Shown here: piece after piece, positions 33,956-45,423 of the stretch
Numbering within the stretch: position 1 is the first letter of the stretch
How the letters are laid out: every line of letters starts with the position of its first letter
Assembly: GCA_016584495.1 (NCBI GenBank)
Contig: WAID01000003.1
Coordinates: 4,526,001 to 4,590,000 of the forward strand
Source: Celoporthe dispersa
Lineage: Eukaryota; Ascomycota; Sordariomycetes; Diaporthales; Cryphonectriaceae
DNA length: 64,000 bases
Reading direction: 5' to 3'
Position numbers and translations under genes: made by a program
The notes under the pieces: model-generated
What the model saw: the letters and a program-made list of their open reading frames with translations, nothing else
What the model was told of the DNA's origin: nothing
The model's database searches: none

Positions 33956-36254
33956 ATCCAAAGAAGGGCCAGAGAAGGGCCAGCGAAGGCGCTCCTCAAG
34001 GACTCTGAAAGATCCTCGGCCAACACGGCCCTGAAGCGAATTGGATCACTCGAGAGAAGACCAATGGCCGTTCAGCACCGGTCCACGTTGTCATTTAAAG
34101 TCGAAGGACGGTGAGCGTCGGGAAACTCAACCTGCTTAGGGCGGACACCAGGTGGGTGAAGTCATGCATGCATGAATGTGCTGGGCTAGGTCGCGTGCGA
34201 TGGCGGTCGACCTAGGGCTCAATGTCGCAAGCGGGCTGACGTCTAGAAAAGATGCAGAGGAGAGTGGTCGACCCAACTGTGTGGGAGCGATTGACACTGC
34301 AAGTGAAGCAGACGTCTGATGTCGTGATTGATGACGCGCAATCAATGTATGCCGTCTTCTCCGGACTCCGCACAGGGGGGGTGCTCGCAATTGTTTGAGG
34401 CACAGCAACCGGGGATCGACGCGATGAGGCTATGCAGCAAAGCTTATTGCGCTCTCACCACGGAGACGTCACGACGAAGGGTTTGCCTAAGAGTGTTGGT
34501 GGTGACGGCCAAGAAGCAAGGAGGGCAAGGCAAGAGAGAGAAAGAGGCCGTGTACACCTGATCAAAACATTATGGAGCAGAAACTGACTTGGAATCAATT
34601 CGATTTTTGAGGGCAGGCAGAACGCAGGGAGGATGGGACAGAGGCAGGACAGCAGAAAGATGGGTTAGGTCCCCTGGTCCATTGCAGGGTTGGGGGGAGT
34701 TAGAAACAAGGGAGCAGCGCCTGAACCCCAGTAGGGGCTGCCGACGATGGCGAGATCGGTACCTGGAGTGACCTTTTCAGCCCTTGGGGGGACCTCAGCG
34801 CCTCCGGAGAGTCCAAGCCGTGCCAGCCCCACTGACGCCGGACTCAGAGGCCAGAGCCAGGCCAGAGCACGCCAGAGCACGTCCACCGCCCGCGGCCAAG
34901 GCTGGATTCAGGCCTGGGCTTCAACCCAAGTGGGACTTGACAGGCGGTATTTGCAGCTAACATATTGGACCAGACCACGTGCAGGATGAACTATTGAGAG
35001 AGAGAGAGAAATATTAGGTACCGGAGGGGGCAAGAAGTGATATATTGGAGCTGACAGCATATTACTACCTGTGTTGGACTGCCATAGTACGAAGGTTACG
35101 GACCTAAGCGAAAGGCTAAATTCGATCTCGCGACACCGCGACCGTCACAAGTAGTATGGAACACGCATGACTATTCTTGGTGTGGGTGAAATGTTCGGTT
35201 TCATCATGTCGTGGGGTTGCATTACACCCTCTCTGCCCTGTTCGGCAGGATGCGGCGGGCTCTGATAGGGCTACAGGGGGGGGGGGAAACTTGGCTGGCT
35301 GAGAACCCGTCTCTTGGGCGGGCTATACTACGGTAGTGATCAGCCTCAGCAGGTTCTTGGCATATGAAAGAGCAAAGTGTATGGTACCAAACACCATGTG
35401 AATCACCTTACATGCAGTGTCTCGCAGCTTATCTATCTACACGCAATGACCAGGTGTCCTCTCTCTCACACACTCTCTCCACAGTGTTTTGAGATCATAA
35501 CTACAAGACTTAGAAGAGACAGTCAGCACTCTTGTGTCAAGCCTCAGAATCAATTCATTCTGGCCATGAAATCTGTTGGCCCCCCCCTCTCCCGGCTCTG
35601 GAGACCTCCTTACTAAAATGCGGCTGAACAAGAAAAAAAAAAGTCAAAGTGTAATGTTCTCTGGGGCCGAGGTGAGGTCGAGATCTGAACAATAGTCTGG
35701 ATTCCTAGCCGTAATGGCCATAGTATATCATTAATGTGTAGAGTCAGGAAGAACGTGCAAGGGGTAAAAAAAAAAAAAAAGAAATAAAAGAGGTCGTATT
35801 TGAAGTGGTGCTCGTGCGGGAGGACGGCACCTCCTGCATGCAGCAGCCCTGCTCGGGAACCTGATGGGCACAGGCTTGTACCTCCATGTACCTGCTCTCG
35901 TTTTGAGCTGCCCCACTCGGGGCGTGTCTAGACAGACACCTGTAGGTCCAAGTGCGTCGATCCCGTCGTCCGCTATGTACTTTCTACGGAAGCCCTCCCT
36001 TTTTCCCTGCTCGAGATGCTTCTTCCCAATTTACCACTGCAATTTTTTCCCTCTCTCTTCTAGGCGCGGACTGGTCCTCGCACTAGCGTTATCTGGCATG
36101 ACCACCGCTCGAAGTCTCGACTGAACAGCTCTCGTGGCCTCAACCCTAAACGAATCCAGAGCGAAGTCGAGAGAAGGCAGGCGTGCAGACTGGTTTATCT
36201 TTAGGAGCGACTATGATGCGCAACTCGATTGTGGACTGCGCCTAGACGAAGAGC

Positions 36255-36291
<37 letters not shown>

Positions 36292-36399
36292 GAAAGAGAG
36301 AGAGCGCGCATCACCGTGGCCCTCGAGGGCCTTCTGTCCCCGAACTTACCACCATCAACATCTCCTCCTGCTCCTCCTCTTCTCTGCCTCGACTCCGCC
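33956..36399. other. divergent intergenic region between the two DUF5672 genes
   Basis: 2.4 kb shared upstream region. No supported ORF. Contains a (GA)n tract close to the plus-strand gene and a G10 run at 35276-35286. Each gene also has a short C/T-rich leader. Confidence 0.5.
36255..36304. repeat. (AG)n microsatellite in the DUF5672 gene B leader
   Basis: About 50 bp of nearly perfect GA repeat, interrupted near 36281 and 36293, ending 95 bp before the ATG at 36400, so probably in the promoter or 5' UTR. Confidence 0.95.
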
Positions 36400-37912
36400 A
36401 TGGGTCCTCACGCTGCCACGCCCTCAAATGGTGGTCCCTTCGTCATCACCAAACTGAAGCTGTTTTTGGCGATCTCTCTGGCACTGACCTGGTGGACAGC
36501 CTCACTCCTCCCAAGCTACCAGCCTATGATAAAAGCATCGTTCAAGTCGCGAATCGAGGAGGCAAGGCAGAAGATCCCATCCGTCAAGGTCGACTGGACA
36601 CCAACAGCAGACCCACGAGCCGCCTACAACGCCGCCAAGGTGGCCATGATCATAGAGCCGCGGGTCATGCCGCACCTGGTACCCCAGCTGTTGCACATGA
36701 TCGCCGTGGTCCCTCCAGACTGGCGGTTTCTCTTCATCGGCTCGCAGGAGAGCGTCACCATGATGGGCCGGAGCACCTCGGTGAAGCACCAGCAGATCGT
36801 GGGCAAGCTGGACTTGATGGTCCTGCCAGACCCATGGGACATCTCATCCAAGGAGATGGTGTACAGGACCTTGACGGATATGCGATTCTACAACGAGTTC
36901 TTACCAGGCGTGGAGTGGTTGCTCAAGTACGAGTACGATAGCATATTATGTGCCAACTCGGAAGTCAGCCTGAATGAGTGGCTGGATTGGCACTGGGCCG
37001 GCGCCCCAAGGTGAGCAACCCCCCCCGGGGCGGCCTCTGGCCTCCCAAACCTCTTCCCTCTTAACCACCTGACGTCCTCCCCTCCCTAGAACCGCCGACG
37101 ATCGCTTTTCGGGTAATGGGGGTCTATCGCTCCGTCGCATGTCCGCGATCAGAAAGATCCTCCAGTTCCAGTCTCGTTATAACGACACAGGCCCCGAGGA
37201 CGAGTGGTTTGGGCAGCGCCTCTACATCACACCCGGCCTGAAAGTGGCGTCGGGACTGGAGGGTGCGCTGGCCGTGGAGAATGTCTACATGGAGAAGCCC
37301 ATGGGCTTCCACGTGCAGGAGATGGGCGAGAACCTCCCGGCAGAGGTGTGGGGCGACCACGAGCGGAGGAAGACGATGCTCGAGTACTGTCCAGAGCTGT
37401 ACATGGTATTGAACGCCAAGCTGGACCGCGAGAGGTGTCCTGGCGACAACGGAGACGGGGGTGAGTGCCATTATCTGCTCGTCTGGCTTGGTCACAATGT
37501 GCGTTTGCTGATGCCGTGAAATCACACAGTGGTCCAACCTCCGCCTGGGGAACAGGTTCAACAACAGACCCCGCAGCAGCAGCTCGATGCCGAGGCTGCG
37601 GCTAGAAAGCAAGAGATGCAAGATGCGATCAATGCACTTCAAGCAGCACGCCTGCAGCAGCAAGAGCAGGCTAAACTGGACGCGGCAGCGAAGGTAGCCG
37701 CCGAAGCAGAGGCGAAGGTGACTGGAGGCCCACAGATCGAGTCACCCGCCACAGCCGATGGTGTGAAGGACAAGACAGACGATACGCCTTCCTCAGACCA
37801 ACCTTCGACTCCCGAGGAAGGAGAGACAAAGGAGGACGACAAGAAGGCAGAGGAAGAGGACACAACAACGCCAGAACAGGCGTCTGCACCGGGTTTGGAC
37901 GGTGGTGTTTAA
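36400..37912 (+). CDS. DUF5672 family protein B, type II membrane, with charged C-terminal tail
   Basis: Exons 36400-37010, 37090-37460 and 37530-37912; product 454 aa, no frame break. The N-terminus carries one hydrophobic anchor (KLFLAISLALTWWTASLL). The DUF5672 core matches gene A motif for motif: VAMIIEPRVMPHLVPQLLHMIAVVPPDWRFLFIGS, EWLLKYEYDSILCANS, LDWHWAGAP, FSGNGGLSLRR, EDEWFGQRLY and HVQEMGENL. The third exon adds about 128 residues that gene A lacks: a Gln/Ala-rich helix (QQQLDAEAAARKQEMQDAINALQ) and an acidic Glu/Asp/Thr-rich end. An ATG was chosen just before the anchor; upstream in-frame sequence is a translated GA repeat. A lumenal glycosyltransferase-like role is possible but unproven. 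Low identity outside the motifs suggests an old duplication. Confidence 0.86.
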
Positions 37913-38052
37913 GTGGTTCTGATAGCGTGCGTGAACAACAATAGCGAATCTGTGCTAGGGAAGGGACGCAAATCCGGCAGTATATTCATGATATTACTAA
38001 ACCTGCTGTATAATACGGCCGAGCGGCCGGGTCTATAGAGGCACGGAATCAA

Positions 38053-38084
<32 letters not shown>

Positions 38085-38092
38085 CTCTCTCT
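38053..38092. repeat. compound (AC)n(AT)n(CT)n microsatellite
   Basis: Three adjoining dinucleotide repeats, roughly 9, 7 and 4 units, about 140 bp past the DUF5672 gene B stop. Confidence 0.95.
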
Positions 38093-40564
38093 CAAAGCCA
38101 AATTTTACACACATAGATGTGGCGCCTAGCACTTGTATGCACAGTAGTGCGAAGGAGCAATGACCAGCGTCAACAGTGCTCACAAGGGAACTTTTCATCA
38201 TGAACAAGAATTTTTTATTCTTCCTTGGCTTGGACCAGTTTAATCCTGTGTCCACACATCAACACGCCAGTCAATCGCTCTCAGCATGTCACGAGTGCGC
38301 AGGCCTGCCTAGTTTCTCTTTACAGCCAACAACATTGAACTGGCGCCTAGCTACCACTGAGCACCACGCCGTGATCATGAAAAATCTCGACAGAACGGGG
38401 TCTCAATCAAACTGGACCTCCTTTGAGACAGTGAGGGTGCCAAGATGAAATGATTGCTGAGATGACGGGTCGATCGCCCGAGGCAGCATGTGTGGATCAC
38501 AAACTGCAGCGGTTGAATGAATGAGCGTCTACTGTTATAGTGGACCCTGAAGGGTGTGGCGCTGGTAGTATTTCGTCTCTTTCGCTGGACATAAAACCTC
38601 ACTGATTATCTACATGTCACAATGCTGGGTACTGGTTGTATAGGGAGATGCTTGCTTTGGGCGACGTCTGAAGGCCCGGAGCTAGGGCAGGCACTACACA
38701 CACGCACACTCGCGAGACTCGTCTTGGCAGGTCAAGGCATTCTTGAGGGCACTCTTTTGAACATCGTCCAATCCTCGTGTCTTGTATGAACTTTTTCATC
38801 CAGCCTCTGGGACGGTCCGCCCGGGAGACGCCTCACGCAAGGACCCACCACCACCCATGACCTTGATGGAGCGGCGTGCTTCTTCTGATTGTTCTCCCCC
38901 CGGGCGGCCCATCGCGATGTGCACCATGGCCAGGCCATTTGAGGCGGGCGAACAGTCAGAACCCTCATCTGGGTTGTGGTCAGAAGATAGCCGTCGCCTA
39001 CGGAAAGTCCAGATCTTGCCGGTCCCAGTGGCGGACGAAGGACTCATCTCCGTCCATGAAGAACCTCATTTGGGGGTCTTGGTTGGTGGTGGCGGCGGGG
39101 AGATGAAGAGATGTGGGACGCCCCATCGGACATTAGTGGCGATGCTCAGAAGCGAAGCAGGGCAGACCGAAGTAGAATATCGTCTAGCTGATGGCCCACG
39201 AGGGCGGCCATGGTAGTAGTAGGAGAAGAAGGAGGAGGAGGGAGGAAGGAAACGTGACTTTTGACTGCCGAGCCGAGGACCGTTTTTGCAGGCCCGGGAG
39301 GTTCGGCAAGATGGGGTGGGACAGTCCGGGAGGAAGATGAGGAGGACGAGGCAAGAGAGAGAGAGAGAGATTACTTGACGCCACATGACCTTGTCCCTCT
39401 GCTTAGGGGTGCATAGGCAAGGCCGGAGGCATCTCTGCCACCAACAATCTCTTTTTGATTTGGGGGCGCCCTGAACCAGGGCTGTCTTCCTTAGAGAAAG
39501 ACCTTTTGCGGGCCCCCTTGGCCGCCCGCCCGGCCCGCCAAAATCGCCTCGCGAAAAAAAAAAAAAAAAGCCAAACCAAAAACCGAAAGAAAGAAAAAAA
39601 GAGGCATCCGACGTCGTGTATCTGAAGAGGGTGTGGGTTAAGGTCCGTTTGGGGGGGGGGGGAGACCATCATGTGTAATGATTGACTGAGCTGCAGGGAC
39701 CAACCTGTCAACATCTCATTGTAGGCGAAGAAGGTTCGCTTTCAGCTCGAGGGGGCCGGAATCACGACCACGGAGAAGAGTCGCCCTGCAGATGCCCACA
39801 ATCAGAAGAAACCTTTTCTCGAAAGAAAACATTGTTTCGATAGAGAGCTGCGACTAGTGCTTGCGCCTCAGAGAGTTACAGAGACTGAGACTGAGAGAGG
39901 GAGAGGGAGAAGGAGAAGAGGGGGAAAAAGAAGTACCGGGGAATTTGAGTTGCAACTATCGTGGAGCCTCTTGGGGAAGCCTGCCTGGCGAGGGAGCGGA
40001 GGCGGCCCGTTGCGGCGGCCACCCAACGACTCGCTTAGCTCCGGGAGGCCGCACACGGAGGAAAGAAGATGCCGAGATGAGTGATTGAGGATGGCACAAA
40101 GTACGAGGTGTGTGGCCAAGGCCTGTATTTGTTTCTTGTGGGTGTAGGAGAGAATCCAGGCATTGTGGACGAGAATGTGCTGGGGAGATCCATCGTCTGT
40201 TAAGACCTCCCAAAGAGAAGAAGAAAAGAAGAAGAAATAAAAAAACAGGAAAACAAGAAAATAGCTTTTCGAGTACTGCCAACTGGAGGCAGAAGAGCAT
40301 TTGCTAACATGGTCCATCGATATGCACGTGTATTATGCAGTCATACTTTACACAGCACGAGGGCGCTGGGGATCATGGTGAGGCTCGTCCCCACTCGCTG
40401 ACGACTACTGCTGCCCTATGATGCTGACTGCATGGCTCGTAGCCAACATCCACCCTATCTTGTCCTCCCAAACGATCGATGCTGGTAGTGGTAGTACATA
40501 CTACGGAGTGATCAGCCATCTGGCCCCCAACACGAGGTTGCAGGGTGGGGCGTACATGCAGGCC

Positions 40565-40587
40565 ATGTGTGTGTGTGTGTGTGTGTG
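40565..40587. repeat. (TG)n microsatellite
   Basis: About eleven TG units in intergenic DNA. Confidence 0.95.
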
Positions 40588-40843
40588 CGACGCCGTTGAG
40601 TCTGCCTCATAAGGCGAGTGGCCCGAATGCGAGCCCAGGCACCGGCACCCCTCTGCGAACGTATAGTACGGGGTGCGTAGTAGTAGTAGGAGGAGGAGGA
40701 AGAAGAGGAGAGATTAGGCCCTGCATCCTTCCATGCCGCTGTATTCTAGTGACCTGAAATAGCCCCTCGATCGCTGTGGGGTCCAAACACTGATGATGAT
40801 GAGATCCAGCTTGCCCCTTGATGGCCTTGAGAGTCTACTATGT

Positions 40844-40868
40844 ACACACACACATACACACACACACA

Positions 40869-40899
<31 letters not shown>

Positions 40900-40902
40900 C
40901 TC
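40844..40902. repeat. compound (CA)n(CT)n microsatellite
   Basis: About ten CA units (one interruption) followed by more than fifteen CT units (one interruption), ending in C6. Confidence 0.95.
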
Positions 40903-42047
40903 CCCCCTCGCATCATCATCCTTGTAAACCCAACAACCTGACTCTTTGCACCGGGCAGAATCCATGCGCCGCGATTTACCAGCTAGGAATTATGCAGTTG
41001 GTCTGACCGTGCGCTGGCTGAGTCGACGCTGCGGTAAGTTGACGAGCGGTAGGTACTACTGTAGGCTCGATTGTGGGTGTGGGTGGTGATGGGGGGAGAG
41101 AGGCTTGTGTACTAAGTTGCACTTGGGACACAACCTCTCTCTCTCTCTGCCTGACCCTCTTTTCTCGTCCAGTAACAATGCCCAATGAGGTCAGGATCGG
41201 ACGTAGCCGGGCCCGGCAGAACGGTTCGTTCTTTTTTAGCCCCAGAATTGCCTTCGGTGAGCACCTTAATTGGTATCTTCACCGTAGAACAGCCTGGCGA
41301 TGAGGCCCGAAAAGCAGACCTCTGCTAACGCATGCGTAGGATGCGCAGCCTCGAAGCCCCCCCCCTTCCCTTCCTCTCTCTCTCTCTCTCTCTGGCGCGA
41401 GCCCCACCTAACCCCACCCCACCCAGCCCTGCCTAGAAAGAACATTGGAGACCTCCCGCAAGCCGGCTTGCCAGCTGCCAGGCAAGGTACTGCCCCGAGA
41501 CTTTCGAAACCCCAACCCTGAGACTTTTTCTCTCCTCTGTCCCTCCTGCCCTCGCGGCTCGCGCGCCAATCCCAGACCGTCGTCTCTCATGGTCTCTCTT
41601 TCCCTCTAGTTTGCTGCATGCGACTTCACCTCACCTACTGATCGCACAGCTCAGCCACACACGCACTGTACTCTTTCTCTCCACCTCCCTCTGGTACTGC
41701 AACTGTATGTGCATATGCCGGCCTCTTGACAGGCCTCGAAATAATGACGCTCTTGGCCTCGAAAATTGGCCTTGACCCTCTCCAAGGTCCTCGGGGATCC
41801 CATGGTGGTCGCCCTCTTCGCCCGCCCGTGGGAACCTGGATAGGGTTCATAAATCAGACAATGCCTTCGTCTCAAGGCTGCCAATGTGGTCCAAGATGTC
41901 GCATATTTACACAGCATCAGCGGACCAAGACATAATCTGACAGAAATTCGCGATCACGTTCCCCGTATCTCTCGCTCGCACGAGGAGGAGGCTGTGAACT
42001 CTGTTGCCTGACCTCTCACCGTCGACATCGTCGTTATCGACCCCCCC

Positions 42048-42195
42048 CTCTTCTCTCTCTCTCTCTCTCTCTTTTAGGGTTCTCATATCTCTCTATCATA
42101 TCTGCCCGCTGACCACCACTCTCCCTGTTCCTTCTCAGATCTCTTTCTGTCTTGTGCCTCTTCCTTCCTCTCTCTCTCGCTCTCTTTTCTTCTCA
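42048..42195 (+). promoter_or_regulatory. pyrimidine-rich leader/promoter tracts of the C2H2 factor gene
   Basis: Two CT-repeat blocks (about 42048-42074 and 42159-42195) lie 230-370 bp before the ATG at 42422. CT-rich blocks are common near transcription starts of filamentous-fungal genes. The assignment is by position only. Confidence 0.35.
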
Positions 42196-42421
42196 GAGTT
42201 GGTTATATCTTGCTGGCCTCGGACGGGTTGGAACTCCTACGTGGGTCTTGGTGTGTAAGGAAGGCTTTCTTAGGTATTCTCGCTCGTTCAGCATTTTGTC
42301 CATATTTCGCACAGGGGCTTGGTCTAGTCACGTCGGCCGCGAGACCCGCAGTGCTGATGGTCCCCTCTCCAGACCGGCTCAGGATTATCACCAACCACTA
42401 ATAAGGCTCGCCCTCTCTGTC

Positions 42422-43087
42422 ATGAATCCTTCCTATACGCCTGCTTCAGACGGACAGTGGGGCATCGGCCTGCCCGAGCACTTCACAACCAGATCGGCAC
42501 TCCCCCCAGGGCTCTCGCCCGACCTGGCACAGGAGACGACAGATGAATCCTTCGGGTGCCAGTCCTGCGGCAAGGAGTACACCCGCCTCTGCGACCTGAA
42601 CAAACACGTCAAGACGCACAGCAGGCCCTTCAAGTGTCCCGTCGAGGACTGCCCCTACTATACCTCGGGCTGGCCCACCGAGAAGGAGCTGGCCCGTCAC
42701 TTCAACGACAAGCACTCGACCGAGCCGAGGGTCTTCTCTTGCCTGTGGCAGGGCTGCACCTACAGTTCAAAACGGGAGTCCAACTGCAAACAGCATATGG
42801 AAAAGGTCCACGGCTACAACTACGTTCGCAGCCGGCCCGTAGGGAAAGAAGACGGCGGCCTCGACAAGCCATCTGGCTCAGCAGCACAAGTCGACGTCTT
42901 TCCGCGGTCTGTCCAGCAAAGGAATCCGCTGGCCATCCGGACCGTCCCGAATTTCCTGCTCACTCCAAGCCCCCTGGGTAGGTGCTCCACGCTGCAGTCA
43001 GATGCACCGTCCCCTATCAGCTTAACCGGAACTGTGCCCTACGGGCCAGAGCCCTACATCCCCTGGAACTCACCAGCGACGAGGCCG

Positions 43088-43118
<31 letters not shown>

Positions 43119-44910
43119 ACAGCAACGAGTCCTTCCTGCAGCAGTTCTCTCAGAATTATACGCCGGGCAGTCCCATCACTATTCATGATGGTGAATGGCT
43201 ACAGGTGCCAGTCGACCCGAAGCTGCACAACCCAGATTACAGCAACGCAAACACGCCCGAGACGTCCCCAGTCACCGACGTCTCCTCATCCCGGGAAGAG
43301 ATGCTGAGGGCGCTGCCTACCATTGTGACGCCTAAGACGAGCCCGTCCGTGAACAGCCAGGTCCTCACCCCCGTGTCCGAGCCCAGCCCGGTACTCAACC
43401 AGCACTCTGGCTTTGTAAGCGAGGCCACGACACCACAGGACTCCGAAGGGTTCAGAGGTCAGGGGTATATTGCCACCCTTGGACTGGGCGTCACCGGCCA
43501 TCTGAACCCCTTCGGCAAGCGTCAAGTACGGTTCGACAGGGACCCTGGAGAGGACAGCGACGAAGAAGACGAGCCCCCGATCAAGCGGAGCCGGACTCCC
43601 GGGGGCAATGAAGAAGAAACTGGCGACCCCAAGATGATATGCCCTTTCAGGAGCGCCCACCCAGAGATCTATGACCTGAACGTACATTCCAAATACTTCA
43701 GCTGTCACACGGAACATCACAACATCTCTACTGTGGTGTAAGCCCCTCCCACTTCCTGCCACCCAGGCGCGATCTGTATGCTGACTATATGAACCATAGA
43801 CGCCACCTGGGCAGACCAGCCCACAACCTAGACGTAGACAACTCACGACAGGCCATTTCCTCCTTTAATGCCACAAACGAGCACGGCCACCCGGCTGCTG
43901 GTCTGTGTAAGAAGTGTTGGCGGTCCTTCGCCGATCCCGAGGCCTTTGAGAATCACCTGAATACAAAGTGCGAGACCGTCTCGAGGAGCAAGCGTGAAAA
44001 GTTCCAGATCCTGCTCGATACGTTCTGCCGCACTGACCAAGATAGTGATAACGACGAGAGCCGCGGGTCCGACAACGTCGAGGATGCAGAAGGAGACTCC
44101 GAGACTGATGCCCCCAGGAGCGCAACATCCCACCTCCGCCGCGAGGATGTGGTCAGCAGGAGGGAGTACCAGGCTCTGGTCGACCGTGTCGCCACCCTCG
44201 AGCGCATGATAGCAACCCGGATGCCCCAGTCCACCCCTAGGACCTTGCCTCAGCAGGCCACGGTCGCCCGGGCCTTCACCCCATCACCAGCACTGCCATC
44301 GCAGTCATTTGACTACTACTCCTACGAGACAGCCTCCAGCCAGCCGAGGGCGCCGGCTGTTGTCGGGCGTGAGCCCAGGTCAAGTATGGTCGGCGGCATG
44401 GACACGCAGGCCCTAGGCACTGGCGACCAGACCGTGGCGGGCTTCTTCCTCGAGACCGACCGGAGCATAAACAGCTTCCGGCCATCTCCAAGCAGACGTA
44501 CCGACAGCGTGTCTACCGTCCGGCGCGCGAGCCCCCTCACCGCGGCGCCACAACCTGGCGGGCAACAACAACAACACGCCGCAGCGCGGGCGGCCTCGGA
44601 CTCGACCTACGGCACCGAGGCGACCGCAGCAGCAGCAGCAGCAGCAGGGGGAGGAGGCCAACAGGCGATTGCAGCAGGCAACGCCGCCGCCCTCGTGCAC
44701 CTGCCGAGCAACCAGGCAGCCCGAGCGGCAGTGGGCTTCGGAAACCCAGCCGCCGAGGGCGCACAGCAGCCTGCCGGCGCGATGATACGGGACCGGTGGG
44801 ACCAGGGGGTCGGGACGGGCGGGGGCGAGATGATGCAGAGGATGGACTTCTTCAACAGCCAGGGCACCGCTGAGGACATCGCCAAGTACCTGAATATGGA
44901 CTCCCAGTAA
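42422..44910 (+). CDS. C2H2 zinc-finger transcription factor
   Basis: Exons 42422-43737 and 43800-44910 (62-bp intron); product 808 aa, no frame break. Three tandem C2H2 fingers lie near the N-terminus at about residues 46-66, 72-98 and 107-130, the last two with the longer C-x4/5-C spacing of split GLI-like fingers. A Ser/Asn/Pro-rich middle follows, with an Asn-Ser repeat from an (AACAGC)n tract. Next is a basic patch after acidic residues (DSDEEDEPPIKRSR), then a second zinc-binding-like region: CPFRSAHP...C-H-x2-H and CKKCWRSFADPEAFENHLNTKC. The tail has a leucine-type helix (YQALVDRVATLERMIATRM), a polyalanine run and ends in KYLNMDSQ. A nuclear DNA-binding regulator is inferred; targets are unknown. 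The chosen ATG gives a natural start; the frame is open upstream but reads through CT-repeat leader. Confidence 0.92.
43080..43130 (+). repeat. in-frame (AACAGC)n repeat in the C2H2 factor
   Basis: Encodes alternating Asn/Ser in the disordered middle of the protein; length changes would stay in frame. Confidence 0.85.
44624..44648 (+). repeat. in-frame (GCA)n polyalanine repeat in the C2H2 factor
   Basis: Eight GCA codons in the C-terminal disordered region. Confidence 0.85.
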
Positions 44911-45423
44911 AGGCAGGCTTCAGCTGGCGGCCCACGTGTACAAGTAAATAACAGACGGCGCCCAGAGGATGAGGGAGGGGAAAGAGGATGAGAAGAAAGG
45001 GGTACACACATACATCGACCTTGTCTTCACTGTTCGTACACACAAAGTAGCGATGGTAGATATTACTCGGGTGGGTTGTTGCGATCGAAAGGAGTTCAAG
45101 GACAGGCGCAGGCCGCTTCGTCTCTAGTTGTCGCGAGCAAGTTGTATATCTTGGTTTTGTATACCTTGTAAACAAATAAAAAAAGACATGTTTCTGCACC
45201 TACAGCTTGCGCCTTGGCAAAATCGAGATCGATCTGGACATTCCTTTAAGACATTGGGAATGGTTGTAGTCATTATATCATTTGTAGTATTTATTTATTT
45301 TTTTCAAGTTTTATTTCGTTCTCTTGTACAAGATTGCTCGCAGGCGGTCTCAAGACCATTCTTGGTGCGTAAACAGCTCGACCAGGTTCGCCCCCAGCAT
45401 CCCTCGGGCTCCTTCCCACAAGC
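44911..45423. other. convergent 3' region C2H2 factor / aldehyde dehydrogenase
   Basis: 513 bp, AT-rich around 45170-45330 with T-runs, typical of paired 3' UTRs. No coding signal. Confidence 0.5.

Larger units (their letters stand above)
37913..42421. other. 4.5-kb intergenic region with many microsatellites, no supported gene
   Basis: Between DUF5672 gene B and the C2H2 transcription factor, both plus strand. Frames of 60-150 codons overlap on both strands without a family resemblance. It carries at least six simple-sequence tracts and a G10-type run at 39651-39661. The last 700 bp are C/T-rich and look like the promoter and long leader of the zinc-finger gene. Confidence 0.55.

Noticed and set aside
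38796..39062. Minus-strand frame pair with MDGDESFVRHWD-like peptide
   Set aside because: Short, frame-broken, and unlike any family I know; no neighbouring exon continues it.
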